Of a stretch of 64,000 bases of DNA, positions 18,793 through 28,672 are shown in pieces. The stretch's first letter is position 1. Each line of letters begins with the position of its first letter. The notes beneath the pieces were generated by a model. It did not search any database. It was not told where the DNA came from and saw only the letters and a program-made list of their open reading frames with translations. The stretch lies in contig JAJFGF010000039.1 in the NCBI GenBank assembly GCA_021776245.1, positions 1 to 64,000 of the forward strand, written 5' to 3'. The stretch comes from Hyphococcus sp. GTDB taxonomy: Bacteria > Pseudomonadota > Alphaproteobacteria > Caulobacterales > Parvularculaceae. The translations under genes were made by a program, and so were the position numbers.

Positions 18793-19911
18793 CTACACCC
18801 TTAGCGGCATCAAGAGATAAAGCGCGCGCTCGTCTTCTTCATCAACCACAACCGTTGGCGAAGAAGGATCGGCAAGGCGGAACGTTGCTGTCTCGCCGTC
18901 AACTTGCTGAGCAACGTCAAGCAGATAGCGGGCGTTAAACCCGATTTCGATTGGCTCGCCGCCATAATCGACCGACAGCTCTTCAAGTGCTGAACCCGCT
19001 TCCGGATTGTTGACCGTCAATCGCAGCCGGTCGGCCTCAAGCGCCATCTTCACCGAACGCGTGCGATCTGCAGAAACTGTGGAAACACGGTCTACGGCCT
19101 GTGCAAAATCTTTTGTCTCGACACGAAGGATATTATCATTGCCTTTGGGAATCACGCGCTCATAGTCCGGGAAAGAACCGTCGATCAGTTTCGACGTCAA
19201 ATAACCGGCGCCAAAGCCAAATCGGATTTTCGCAGCCGAAACAGCAATTTCGACGTTTTCTTCAGCGTCTTCCAATAGCCGGCCAAGTTCGGCGATCGCC
19301 TTGCGCGGCACAATTACGCCCGGCATTGACGCAGCTCCGTCTGGTAAAGGCGCATCAAGACGCGCCAGCCGATGCCCATCTGTCGCCGCAGCGCGCAACA
19401 GCGACGCATCGCCATCGGTAAATGCATGAAAGAAAACGCCATTCAGATAATACCGCGTTTCCTCCTGCGACATTGCAAAGCGCGACTTTTGCAACAGACG
19501 GCTAAGATCGGCGGTCGGCATCGAAAAATGCGTTTCCAGATCGTCGGTCGCAAGGCTTGGGAAATCATCATCCGGCAAGACTGCAAGCGCAAATTGCGAC
19601 CGGCCGGCTGAAACCTGCAACCGGTTTTCCTCTTGCGAAAGCTCAAGACGGACTTGGGCGCCATCCGGCAGACGCTTGACGATTTCAAAAAGCATCAAAG
19701 CCGAGACAGTCGTGGCGCCGTCATGGGTCACATCAGCGGGCGCGCGTTCTGAAATCTCGATATCGAGGTCGGTCGCGGTTAAGGTCAGCGCGCCGCCCTC
19801 AGCCTGTAACAATACATTGGACAAAATCGGAATAGTATTTCGCCGCTCAACAACACTTTGCACATGGCCTAATGCCTTAGAAAGGGCTGACCGTTCAATC
19901 GTGACCTTCAT
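18793..19911 (-). CDS. dnaN: DNA polymerase III beta clamp
   Basis: 372 residues from ATG 19911 (MKVTIERSALSKALGHVQSVVERRNTIPILSNVLL, the invariant N-terminus). The frame is open 36 codons further but that part does not look like DnaN. Three clamp domains are present, ending LLMPLRV, the peptide-binding pocket motif at the C-terminus. It forms the ring that tethers Pol III. It is the second gene after dnaA, 213 bp apart, and in close series with recF. Confidence 0.98.
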   Translation of the reverse strand: MKVTIERSALSKALGHVQSVVERRNTIPILSNVLLQAEGGALTLTATDLDIEISERAPADVTHDGATTVSALMLFEIVKRLPDGAQVRLELSQEENRLQVSAGRSQFALAVLPDDDFPSLATDDLETHFSMPTADLSRLLQKSRFAMSQEETRYYLNGVFFHAFTDGDASLLRAAATDGHRLARLDAPLPDGAASMPGVIVPRKAIAELGRLLEDAEENVEIAVSAAKIRFGFGAGYLTSKLIDGSFPDYERVIPKGNDNILRVETKDFAQAVDRVSTVSADRTRSVKMALEADRLRLTVNNPEAGSALEELSVDYGGEPIEIGFNARYLLDVAQQVDGETATFRLADPSSPTVVVDEEDERALYLLMPLRV

Positions 19912-20124
19912 GCGATTTGCTCTCTCGGAATCGGTGGCGAAACCTGTAAAAAACCCCGCCCGGCGCCTCAACGATGACGCAGCCGGCGCGGAGAATCGCC
20001 GTCTTAAATTAATCTTCAAATTATAGCCGAAAAGCGCCCTGAAAAGCTAGCGCCGGCGCGGATTTCCGGCGTCGGCGCATTGCTGTAAATTGCTGATTTT
20101 AACAGGCTTTTTTTAAGCCCTGAA

Positions 20125-21573
20125 TTAGCCTTCCAGAGCCTCGCGAATTCGCCGCACGCCGTCCTGAAAGGCCTTGTCGCGCTCCAGGAGCGCCTGGGCC
20201 CGGCGATAGGAGGACATCGCCGTGGTGTGGTCGCGCTTCAAGGCTTTGCCGATGCGCGGGAATGATTCCTTTAAAACCTCGCGCGAGCACCAGACAACGG
20301 CGTGGCGGGCGCGCACCAGGCGCTGCGGCTGTGCGCGACAGGTCATATCGTCAAGTTTCAGACCAAAGGCTTCAGCGCCTGCAGCGATTGCGTCGTCCAG
20401 CGTGGCAACCTTACGGCGATCTTCAAGGCGCGATTTCAGGACCGATTTTGCAGCGTCGAGATCAACAGCGATTTCCTGGTCGCCATACATCAGGGTCAGC
20501 TGATTGAGCGCGCCAATGGTCTCCCGCATGCTTTGGGTAAATGTGCGCGCAATAAATTGTAAGACATCGTCGGAAATTGAACATTTTGCCGGGCTTTGCT
20601 CGATGCGTTTTCTTAAGACCTGCAGCCGCAGCGTCTCGTCGCCCTGATTAATCGGCGCACAAATGCCGCCGGAAAGCCTGTCGGCAAGGCGTTGATTAAT
20701 GCCCGCCTCCGCTAATTTTGCCGGCGGCAATTCGCCGGCGATCACAACCTGTTTTCCACTGTCCAGCGCTGCATCAATCACAATTAATAGCTCCTCTTGC
20801 GTGCGATTTTTCCCCTCAAGAAAATGGATGTCGTCGAAACTCAATAGCGTATTCTGCAACAGGGATTTGTGCAGCGCCTGGGTTGAATTAGACCAGACCG
20901 CGCTGACGCACGCACTTATTAAATTGTTGTAAGTGACATAAGCGCTCGATCCGCGCGCAGCGTCTTTCTGCCATTCATGGGCCACCGCCTGTAAAAGGTG
21001 GGTTTTGCCGACGCCGGACTGGCCGTAAAAATAAATCAGCTCGCGTGACCGGCCTTTGACCAGCGCCTGATGCGCCGCAGCCCAGCCAATACGGTTCGAG
21101 TCGCCAACCGCAAAGGCTTCAAATGTCCGGCGTTCGTCCAGCGGTGTGGCAATATCCTTGAAATCATCGGCGTCATCCTTGCGCTGCGACGCAGGTGATA
21201 ATTTAGCGCCAAAAGCGCGGTCGTCATAAGCCCGTTTATCGCCATTGCTGCGTGCGCGCTTTTCTTCCAGCGCGTCGATTTTCGCGGCATATTCCTTAAG
21301 TTTTTTATGGACGGTCAACCGTAATTTGGAAATCGGCCCGATCTCCTTGCGCCAAATATCAGCAAGCACGGGCAGAAAACGCTGGTCCAGCATGTCGCGT
21401 TTGGCTTCCGTTCCCGTTGATAGCGTGACGCATTCCTCGGTTAATTCCTCGAGCCCCAGATCCATAAACCAGGATTTATATTTCGCATCACCGACACGTC
21501 CGCGCAGGGCGACGTGATATCGGTCAAAAGTCTCAGTTGAAGGGTTGCCGTCGGTTGAATTTTTAATGTTCAT
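20125..21573 (-). CDS. dnaA: Chromosomal replication initiator DnaA (divergent)
   Basis: 482 residues. Domain I is at about 15-90. The AAA+ core has Walker A FYGQSGVGKTHLLQAVAHEW and Walker B LLSFDDIHFLEGK. The DNA-binding domain IV ends with SFPRIGKALKRDHTTAMSSYRRAQ, where DHTT is the DnaA-box recognition signature. It binds oriC and melts it in the ATP form. Several usually strict positions differ: the arginine-finger segment reads ADRLSGGICAPI instead of the common RSRFGWGL type, and the GRDHTT block is KRDHTT. Context with dnaN-recF-gyrB and rpsT makes the assignment firm. Confidence 0.95.
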   Translation of the reverse strand: MNIKNSTDGNPSTETFDRYHVALRGRVGDAKYKSWFMDLGLEELTEECVTLSTGTEAKRDMLDQRFLPVLADIWRKEIGPISKLRLTVHKKLKEYAAKIDALEEKRARSNGDKRAYDDRAFGAKLSPASQRKDDADDFKDIATPLDERRTFEAFAVGDSNRIGWAAAHQALVKGRSRELIYFYGQSGVGKTHLLQAVAHEWQKDAARGSSAYVTYNNLISACVSAVWSNSTQALHKSLLQNTLLSFDDIHFLEGKNRTQEELLIVIDAALDSGKQVVIAGELPPAKLAEAGINQRLADRLSGGICAPINQGDETLRLQVLRKRIEQSPAKCSISDDVLQFIARTFTQSMRETIGALNQLTLMYGDQEIAVDLDAAKSVLKSRLEDRRKVATLDDAIAAGAEAFGLKLDDMTCRAQPQRLVRARHAVVWCSREVLKESFPRIGKALKRDHTTAMSSYRRAQALLERDKAFQDGVRRIREALEG

Positions 21574-22217
21574 TCGTGATATCCAAATTTTAGCAAAAAA
21601 ACGCTCCCTACGCCCATAACGCCCAGCGCATCCATGCTTTCTAATTTATTTGATACGGCCCGGCATTCGCCGGCGCAGTAAGTGTGGAACTTAGGTCAGC
21701 AACGCGGTCGTCTTTACGGCGCCAACATCAACGATAAAAAATCGCATACTAAACAATTTTCGCGAAATGCCCCTGCCCATCCTGAAAACCCCACACAGCC
21801 CGCAGCCATAGCCACAATGTTACAGACGTTGGTTGCCTAGCCTTCTGGCTGGAGCAACCATGATTGAAACGCACACAAAACTGAAACTGAGAGGGCGGAA
21901 ATCGTCCGCGTCCGTCCTATTGAGACTGTAGTGTAGAGAAAATTAACGATAACCGTCAAGCATTGATTTGTATTATGTGTGGTTTTTTTTATAACTTTTG
22001 GCGGAATTTTTTTTGAGCAAATCAAGCCGGTGAGAAAAAACAAAACCTTAGCCGCAACAACGAGCAGCATACCGCAACGCGCTTTTTTGCATGACGCAAT
22101 TTGTACACATGCGACACAACGCTTCGCGACGACGTCAGTCGCTACCGCAGCGCGGCAAGCCATACAAAAACTTACAGAAAAATAAGGACGCAAGACCAAA
22201 GTTTGCGACGAATTAAG
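21574..22217. other. dnaA-rpsT intergenic region, possible origin DNA
   Basis: No credible gene is seen in these 644 bases; the longest open frame (minus, 120 codons) is Cys-rich and unlike a real protein. The part 21940-22030 is strongly AT-rich (TTAACGATAACC, TGATTTGTATTATGTGTGG, long T-runs) and could be an unwinding element or simply the dnaA promoter. Perfect DnaA boxes (TTATCCACA) are absent. The nearest match is TTGTACACA near 22100 with two changes. Gene direction does not switch here, which argues against a classic origin. Confidence 0.4.
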
Positions 22218-22484
22218 TTACGCCGCTAACGCTTTTACGCGCGCTGAAAGCCGCGACAATTTCCGGGCAATCGTATTTTTGTGAAAAATACCTTTGCTAA
22301 CAGCGCGATGGAGTTCAGGTTGTGCAACCTTCAACGCAGCTTCCGCAGTATTTTTGTCGCCGGAAGCAATCGCTTCTTCCACTTTGCGCAGATATGTTCT
22401 GACGCGCGAACGACGCGCTTTATTGACGGCCGTCCGGCGCTCAATTTTGCGCACCATTTTTTTTGCGGAAGAGGTGTTAGCCAT
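22218..22484 (-). CDS. rpsT: 30S ribosomal protein S20
   Basis: 88 residues, [31 protein letters not shown], the standard basic helical S20. It binds 16S rRNA early in assembly. rpsT just upstream of dnaA is a common alphaproteobacterial order. Confidence 0.97.
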   Translation of the reverse strand: MANTSSAKKMVRKIERRTAVNKARRSRVRTYLRKVEEAIASGDKNTAEAALKVAQPELHRAVSKGIFHKNTIARKLSRLSARVKALAA

Positions 22485-22591
22485 AGTATTTCACTTTGAG
22501 GTTTTTCGCCGCCGGTTGCAGCGCGAGCGGGGGTATATAGCCAGCCGGTCCAGGCCCGTCAACACGAGAGAGCGCCTTATTTTGCTTATTT

Positions 22592-23464
22592 TCAACGCTG
22601 GCAGCCAGGGCAGAAAAAGGTGCTTCTGCCGCCCTGGATGAGCCTCAAAATGGCGCCGCCGCAATGACCGCAGTTTTCCCCCTCCCGGCCATAAACATCA
22701 AACCGGTGCTGGAAATAGCCTAGACCGCCATCCGTCGCTGCAAAATCGCGCAAGCTGGACCCGCCTGCGTCAATCGCTTCGCGCAAAACCTCAACGACTG
22801 CACGATGAAGCCGCGCCCCGCGCAGGCCGGCAACAGACGCCGACCGGCGGCGGGGTGAAATCCTCGCTCGATAGAGCGCCTCACAAACATAAATATTGCC
22901 AAGCCCGGCGACGACACGCTGATCGAGAAGCATCGTTTTGATAGCGGTCGTCCTGCCCTTCAGCGCGGTATTAAGCGCCGCGGCTGAAAAGAAATTGCTC
23001 AATGGTTCTGGCCCCATGCCCTTGAAATGGCGGCATTCTTCGAGCCCCACGGTCGGCGCCAGGTCCATAAAGCCAAATCGCCGTGGATCATTATAGATCA
23101 CGCGCACGCGCCGGGGACCGTCAAACTCAAACACCACATGATCGTGTTTTGGATCGCCGTCCTCCGCCAACTTTAAATCGCCCGAAGCCGCTGACGACCT
23201 GGCTCCAGGCCCAGCGTCGATCGTAAACCGCCCGCTCATACCGAGATGCATGATCAGGCTCTCACCTGTTGACAGATCGGCGATCAGATATTTGCCGCGC
23301 CGCCGCAATATTTCGACGCGGGCCCCACACAGCCTTTGCATAAAGCGATCGGGCAATGGAAAGCGGAGATCAGGCCTGCGCGCCTCGACATCGGCGAATT
23401 GAGCGCCTTCCATTACTGGCGCAAGGCCGGTGCGAACGGTTTCGACTTCGGGAAGCTCAGGCAT
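22592..23464 (-). CDS. mutM: Formamidopyrimidine-DNA glycosylase
   Basis: 290 residues beginning MPELPEVETVRTGL, where Pro2 is the Schiff-base nucleophile and Glu3 the acid. The helix-two-turn-helix domain has VAGLGNIYVCEALYRARISPRR. The C-terminal zinc finger CGHCGGAILRLIQGGRSTFFCPGC has all four Cys. It removes 8-oxoguanine and nicks the strand. It is placed upstream of rpsT on the same strand. Confidence 0.98.
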   Translation of the reverse strand: MPELPEVETVRTGLAPVMEGAQFADVEARRPDLRFPLPDRFMQRLCGARVEILRRRGKYLIADLSTGESLIMHLGMSGRFTIDAGPGARSSAASGDLKLAEDGDPKHDHVVFEFDGPRRVRVIYNDPRRFGFMDLAPTVGLEECRHFKGMGPEPLSNFFSAAALNTALKGRTTAIKTMLLDQRVVAGLGNIYVCEALYRARISPRRRSASVAGLRGARLHRAVVEVLREAIDAGGSSLRDFAATDGGLGYFQHRFDVYGREGENCGHCGGAILRLIQGGRSTFFCPGCQR

Positions 23465-23602
23465 GGCGCGCGTGTTAGACTATTCCAATAGCAACCAGCT
23501 AGTTAAAATCGGCTATTTGCAGCAATAATTGCGAGGGTCGGCCTCGGTCAGGGGGCTAAATCATCGGGCGAATAAGGCGCTTTGGGGCCGACGCCGGCGC
23601 AA

Positions 23603-23632
23603 AAGAAAACCCCGGCGCCGAAACGCCGGGGT
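23603..23632 (-). terminator. Rho-independent terminator of rpsA
   Basis: On the minus strand a GC-rich stem ACCCCGGCG / CGCCGGGGT (about 23610-23632) is followed by TTTTCTTTT. It lies 45 bp beyond the rpsA stop. Confidence 0.85.
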
Positions 23633-23676
23633 AATTTTGAGGATTTGACAGCAGCAATTGCCGCCAATGGCCAAAA

Positions 23677-25383
23677 CTAGTCTTTTTTGCCGCCCTTCAG
23701 AGCCGCGCCGAGAATATCGCCCAGCGACGCCCCGGAATCGACGGAGCCATATTGTTCCACCGCTTCCTTTTCTTCAGCAGTTTCCCGCGCCTTGATCGAA
23801 AGGTTGATACGCCGTGTTTTTGTATCAACGCCGGTGACCCGGGCATCGACCTTATCGCCGGCAGCAAAACGGTCAGGCCGCTGTTCGCTGCGTTCTTTTG
23901 AGAGGTCGGATTTGCGGATAAAGGCTTTTGGCCCATCAGAACCGCCAATCTGCACTTCAACACCGCCGGTTTCGATCGCCGTCACGGTGCAGGTCACATT
24001 ATCGCCGCGCTTAATTTCGCCGATAGTTTCCATTGGATCGGAGCCGACCTGTTTGACGCCGAGCGAAATGCGCTCTTTTTCAGGGTCAACATCAAGGACC
24101 TTAGCCTGAATGGTCTGGCTTTTTTGATAATCCCTGATCGCTTCCTCTCCGGCGCGGTTCCAGTCGAGGTCGGAAAGATGAACCATGCCGTCCATCTCTT
24201 CATTGAGGCCAACAAACAGACCGAACTCGGTGATGTTCTTGATCTCGCCTTCGATGATCGATCCTATTGGGTGTTCTTCGGCGAAACGCTCCCACGGATT
24301 ATCGAGGCACTGTTTCAGCCCCAAAGATATCCGGCGCTTGCTCTCGTCGACCTCAAGCACCATCACTTCAACCTCTTGAGAGGTCGAAACGATTTTTCCG
24401 GGATGAACATTTTTCTTGACCCAGCTCATCTCGGAAACGTGGACGAGGCCTTCGATGCCGTCTTCAAGCTCAACAAAAGCGCCATAGTCGGTAATGTTTG
24501 TGACTTTCCCTTTGAACCTTGCGTCAATCGGGTATTTCGCGGCGACGCCCTGCCATGGATCAGGATGTAATTGCTTGATGCCAAGCGAAATGCGGTGCGT
24601 TTCCGGGTTGATCTTTATAATCTTGACACGGAGCGTATCGTTAACATTCAGAACTTCGGACGGGTGATTGACCCGGCTCCAGGACATATCCGTCACATGA
24701 AGAAGACCATCGACGCCAGGCGCCAACTCAACAAACGCGCCATAATCAGTGATATTCTTGACTACGCCGTCGCGCTCATCGCCTTCGGTCAGCTCTTTAA
24801 CAACTTCCTGACGATGCTCGGCGCGATCCTCTTCGAGAATTGACCGGCGGGAAACGACAATATTGCCGCGGCGTTTGTCCATTTTCAAAATACGGAACGG
24901 TTGCGGAATATTCATCAGCGGTCCTGCATCGCGCACGGGTCGAATATCGACCTGCGAGCCCGGCAGGAACGCAACCGCGCCGCCAAGATCGACTGTAAAG
25001 CCGCCTTTGACTCGGTTGAAAATTTCGCCATCGACGCGATCGCCGCTTTCGAATGTTTTTTCCAAACGATCCCACGCCTCTTCGCGGCGTGCTTTCTCGC
25101 GGGAAATTACCGCTTCGCCCTGCGCATTTTCGACGCGCTCGACATAAACTTCGACTTCATCGCCGACAGAAAGGTCGGCGGGCTTGCCCGGCTGAGCGAA
25201 TTCCTTGAGGGGCACGCGGCCTTCGGTCTTAAGGCCGACGTCAATCACGGCGACGTCTTTTTCGATGGCGGTGATTCTGCCTTTAACGACCGTTTCTTCA
25301 AAATTTTGACGATCGACGAGAGAGGCTTCAAGCATTTCCGCGAAATCGTCGCGGGTCGGGTTGAGGGTTTCAGTTGCAGACAC
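23677..25383 (-). CDS. rpsA: 30S ribosomal protein S1
   Basis: 568 residues with six S1 RNA-binding motifs in tandem. Repeats such as GVVKNITDYGAFVELAPGVDGLLHVTDMSW and GKVTNITDYGAFVELEDGIEGLVHVSEMSW show motifs 3 and 4. S1 brings mRNA to the ribosome. The order cmk-rpsA is conserved in proteobacteria. About 200 bp of leader lies between cmk and rpsA and may hold the rpsA promoter. Confidence 0.98.
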   Translation of the reverse strand: MSATETLNPTRDDFAEMLEASLVDRQNFEETVVKGRITAIEKDVAVIDVGLKTEGRVPLKEFAQPGKPADLSVGDEVEVYVERVENAQGEAVISREKARREEAWDRLEKTFESGDRVDGEIFNRVKGGFTVDLGGAVAFLPGSQVDIRPVRDAGPLMNIPQPFRILKMDKRRGNIVVSRRSILEEDRAEHRQEVVKELTEGDERDGVVKNITDYGAFVELAPGVDGLLHVTDMSWSRVNHPSEVLNVNDTLRVKIIKINPETHRISLGIKQLHPDPWQGVAAKYPIDARFKGKVTNITDYGAFVELEDGIEGLVHVSEMSWVKKNVHPGKIVSTSQEVEVMVLEVDESKRRISLGLKQCLDNPWERFAEEHPIGSIIEGEIKNITEFGLFVGLNEEMDGMVHLSDLDWNRAGEEAIRDYQKSQTIQAKVLDVDPEKERISLGVKQVGSDPMETIGEIKRGDNVTCTVTAIETGGVEVQIGGSDGPKAFIRKSDLSKERSEQRPDRFAAGDKVDARVTGVDTKTRRINLSIKARETAEEKEAVEQYGSVDSGASLGDILGAALKGGKKD

Positions 25384-25582
25384 GAATTGTCCAGTCTCCA
25401 GTTCTATTCAGCTTTCCTGCCAACCGGTTATTCCGGCGGTCTTTCCGAAGGGTCGATCGCTAAATAGCGGTCGCCCGGCCGGACCAATGAGCCGAGTTAC
25501 AAAAAAAGCGACGCAATCCGGATTTAGACGGACACAAAAATCACGTTTTCTGAAAACCAGAATGTCGGCGACAGGCTGAATA

Positions 25583-26239
25583 TCAGCCGCAACGCCGGAA
25601 AACGCCGTCAATCACGCGGCGCGCCGCCGCGAAGGCCGCGTCTATAGACAAATGAGTGGTGTCTAGCAACTCTGCATCATCGGCCGCGACCATGGGTGCG
25701 TCGGATCGCGCTGCATCACGTGCGTCGCGTTCCAGCAAGTCATTGTAAACAGTGGCTTCTTCGAGTTCCGGACGGACAGCGACCAGTTCCAGCCAGCGCC
25801 GGTGGGTGCGTACTTTCGGCCCAGCGGTCACAAAGAATTTCACTGTCGCCGCAGGACAAACGACCGTGCCGATATCGCGCCCGTCAAGAACAGCGCCGCT
25901 GGCCCCGTTCGGCGGATTGGCGGCGTAGCGGCGCTGGAATTCAAGCAGTGCCGACCGCACCGCCGGATCAACGGCGACAACGCTGGCTGCAGCGCCGACT
26001 TCTTTGGTTCGAATATCAGCGCCGGCAATCTTCGCGGGATCAAATGCGTGCGCGGCGTGCGCTGCAACATCTCCGTCTGCCGGATCGCCTCCTTCCGAAA
26101 GGATTAACCAGGCGACGCCGCGATAAAGCGTCCCGGTGTCGAGATGAGCAAACCCGTAATGTTCGGAGATGAGGCGCGCCAGGGTTCCTTTCCCTGAAGC
26201 GGCCGGCCCATCAAGCGCAATGATAAAAGGCGTTTGCAT
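25583..26239 (-). CDS. cmk: Cytidylate kinase
   Basis: 218 residues from ATG 26239 (MQTPFIIALDGPAASGKGTLARLI); an ATG 12 bp earlier is also possible. The P-loop is GPAASGKGT, and LDTGTLYRGVAWLI and the DGRDIGTVVCPAATVKFFVTA region are the CMP-binding signature. It phosphorylates CMP and dCMP. It sits between aroA and rpsA, the widespread aroA-cmk-rpsA order. Confidence 0.96.
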   Translation of the reverse strand: MQTPFIIALDGPAASGKGTLARLISEHYGFAHLDTGTLYRGVAWLILSEGGDPADGDVAAHAAHAFDPAKIAGADIRTKEVGAAASVVAVDPAVRSALLEFQRRYAANPPNGASGAVLDGRDIGTVVCPAATVKFFVTAGPKVRTHRRWLELVAVRPELEEATVYNDLLERDARDAARSDAPMVAADDAELLDTTHLSIDAAFAAARRVIDGVFRRCG

Positions 26240-26310
26240 GGGCTCGCCCAATACTCCTTTAGACAGGTCTTACGCAAGCCATTGGCGCAAAACCCAAAAT
26301 CAAAAACTCA

Positions 26311-27654
26311 TCAGGTTTCAACTGCAGCGCCCAGGGCGGTCATCGTCTGCAGAAATTCCGGGAAACTGGTGGCAATGGTCGCGCCGTCATCGATCTCGAC
26401 GGGATTCTCACTGGCGCCGCCCATCACCAGGAAACTCATCGCGATGCGATGATCATGATGCGTTTTGATGCGGGCGCCGCCTTTTGGCGTCGCACCGGCG
26501 CCGCGTATGCGCAGCCAATCCTCGCCGCTGGCGACATCGACGCCGCAAGCGACAAGGCCGGCTTCAACGGATGCAAGCCGGTCGCTCTCTTTAACCCTCA
26601 ATTCGTCGAGGCCGTGCATCATCGTTTCGCCATTTGCAAAAGATGCAACGACCGAAAGTATTGGATATTCGTCGATCATCGACGGCGCCCGCGTCGCTGC
26701 AACCTCAACGCCGGACAGAACGGAATAACGCGCGCGGATATCAGCGACCGGCTCGCCGCTTTGAGCACGCTGGTTTTCAAACGAAATGTCTGCGCCCATC
26801 TCACGAAGCGTTTCGTAAAACCCGGCGCGCAGCGGGTTAACAAGAACGTTTTCGACAACGATCTCCGAACCAGGCGTGATGACGGCGGCGGCAATCAGAA
26901 AAGCCGCTGATGAAGGATCGCCCGGCGCCGTCACATCGCAGGCCCTTAACTGGCCGCCACTCTGAATCTCAATGAATCGCCCGTCAGCGCCGTCGCTCTC
27001 TGTTTTCAGTTTGGCCCCAAACGCAGCCAGCATGCGTTCTGTATGATCGCGGCACAGGATCGGCTCATGAATGCGGGTGACGCCTTCCGCGCGTAACGCC
27101 GCGAGCAAAATTGCTGATTTGACCTGCGCCGATGGCGTCGCCAGTTTTACATTGATGGCGGTCAGACCGTCATTCCCGCCAATCCTCACCGGCAGCCGCC
27201 CGCCCGAATCTTCCGCATTGACCCCCATCATGCGCAAGGGTTCCAAAACGCGGCCCATGGGCCGTGACCGCAAGGATCGATCGCCATCGAAAGAGGCTGC
27301 AACCCCTGCGCCGGCGACTGCGCCCATAACAAGCCGCGCGCCAGTGCCGGAATTACCGAAGAACAGCGCTCTTTCCGGGCTCCGCCAGGGCCCGCCCGTG
27401 ATACGCCAGATACCGCCTTCGCGTTCAATTTCTGCGCCCAACGCGCGCAACGCAGCGGCGGTGCGCAAAACATCCTCGCCTTCAAGAAGCCCGCTGATCG
27501 TTGTCTCACCCGCACTCAACGCCCCAAAGATGAGCGCTCGCTGGGAAATCGATTTGTCCCCGGGCGCCCGGACCACGCCGGAAAGCGGGCCCGACCGCTG
27601 AGCGCGCACCGGCCCTGTGGCGCCGCCGGATTGATCTTTTTTCGCCGCCGCCAT
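26311..27654 (-). CDS. aroA: EPSP synthase (3-phosphoshikimate 1-carboxyvinyltransferase)
   Basis: 447 residues from ATG 27654, with a GAGGGTGAG ribosome site; a longer frame upstream runs into the divergent gene and looks non-coding. Motifs: APGDKSISQRALIFGALS (PEP-binding), FGNSGTGARL, and DELRVKESDR. The substitutions fit class II EPSP synthases, as is usual for alphaproteobacteria. It makes EPSP in the chorismate pathway. The start is 124 bp from the divergent FYDLN gene. Confidence 0.96.
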   Translation of the reverse strand: MAAAKKDQSGGATGPVRAQRSGPLSGVVRAPGDKSISQRALIFGALSAGETTISGLLEGEDVLRTAAALRALGAEIEREGGIWRITGGPWRSPERALFFGNSGTGARLVMGAVAGAGVAASFDGDRSLRSRPMGRVLEPLRMMGVNAEDSGGRLPVRIGGNDGLTAINVKLATPSAQVKSAILLAALRAEGVTRIHEPILCRDHTERMLAAFGAKLKTESDGADGRFIEIQSGGQLRACDVTAPGDPSSAAFLIAAAVITPGSEIVVENVLVNPLRAGFYETLREMGADISFENQRAQSGEPVADIRARYSVLSGVEVAATRAPSMIDEYPILSVVASFANGETMMHGLDELRVKESDRLASVEAGLVACGVDVASGEDWLRIRGAGATPKGGARIKTHHDHRIAMSFLVMGGASENPVEIDDGATIATSFPEFLQTMTALGAAVET

Positions 27655-27778
27655 CTCACCCTCAAATCCCGTCGCTGATCGGAAATCAAGCATCCGCGCA
27701 TTCCTTTTGACAGCGGCCTTTCGCCGTGGCAACACGGGGTCAATCCACCAAAACCCTTTTTGATTGGCGACCTGAACC

Positions 27779-28213
27779 ATGAGCAAACCAGAACTTGGCG
27801 TTAAACGCGATTGCCCCGAATGCGGCGCGCGCTTTTATGATCTCACCAAAGAACCTGCACATTGCCCAAAATGTGATCACGATTTTATTCCCGAAGCGCT
27901 GTTGAAACCGCGCCGGGGCCGCAAAGAAGACGAGGCCCCCGCGGCAAAAGACGAGGCCAAAAAGCCGGAGGAAGAGACTTCGCTCGAGAGCGCGGACAAA
28001 GAAAAGAAGGCCGCAGAATCGAAACGCCGCGCCGCCCTCGATGAGGATGACGGCGACGAAGAGAAGGACGATGAGGATTTGCCCGATATCGAAGATCTCG
28101 CCGTCGAAGTTGAAGACGATGACGATGACGCCGATGATGATAAGGGCCTGCTCGTTGACGACGGCGATGACGACGTCTCCGCCATTATCAAGCCAACCAA
28201 AGACGATGATTGA
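27779..28213 (+). CDS. FYDLN acid domain protein (TIGR02300 family)
   Basis: 144 residues. The N-terminus has a zinc-ribbon-like pair CPECG ... CPKC (residues about 12-37) with the family motif RFYDLTKEP between. The rest is extremely acidic, with runs of Asp and Glu to the end. It is found almost only in alphaproteobacteria, often next to aroA and tRNA-Ala as here. Function is unknown; binding of a basic partner or metal is a guess from composition. Confidence 0.92.
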   Translation: MSKPELGVKRDCPECGARFYDLTKEPAHCPKCDHDFIPEALLKPRRGRKEDEAPAAKDEAKKPEEETSLESADKEKKAAESKRRAALDEDDGDEEKDDEDLPDIEDLAVEVEDDDDDADDDKGLLVDDGDDDVSAIIKPTKDDD

Positions 28214-28361
28214 CGGTGATCCGGACCTTGCGCACGCCAGTCGCCGTCGCTAGGTTCCGGGTCCCCTAATCGGGACACAATATTTCCGCCGGACATCCCA
28301 TACCGGCGCGCAATGGCGACACACCCGGCCCGATGACGAAACGTCAGGGCCTGTTGGCGAC

Positions 28362-28437
<76 letters not shown>

Positions 28438-28439
28438 GC

Positions 28440-28672
28440 CTTCGCCTGCTTCGCAGGCTTCGGCTTGGCAGGCCAGCCTAAAGCGGCAAATGTAATTCTG
28501 CGTGCAACTTTATCACCGGGCGAAGGCTGTCCCGCCGAAGCTTTAGCGAAGGCGGACGGAACAACAAGCTTCGGCTTGGCAGGCCAGCCTAAAGTACTTC
28601 AAAATCGTGGTTCGCAACATTTAGGCTGGGCGAAGGCTGTCCCGCCGAAGCTTTAGCGAAGGCGGACCGTTA
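28440..28672. repeat. Duplicated intergenic block after tRNA-Ala
   Basis: Two copies, about 110 bp apart, of CTTCGGCTTGGCAGGCCAG (28458 and 28569) and of GGGCGAAGGCTGTCCCGCCG followed by AAGCTTTAGCGAAGGCGGAC (28518 and 28628). Both parts are rich in GAAGC/GCTTC inverted repeats and can fold. The DNA holds no gene. The remaining 28673-28818 ends with the ribosome site of rmlB; no clear promoter was seen. Confidence 0.8.

Noticed and set aside
21837-22199. 120-codon minus-strand frame in the dnaA-rpsT gap
   Set aside because: Cys-rich, no ribosome site or familiar pattern, lies in AT-rich control DNA; likely chance.
28440-28672. CRISPR array
   Set aside because: Only two copies, unequal in parts, no regular spacers and no cas genes.
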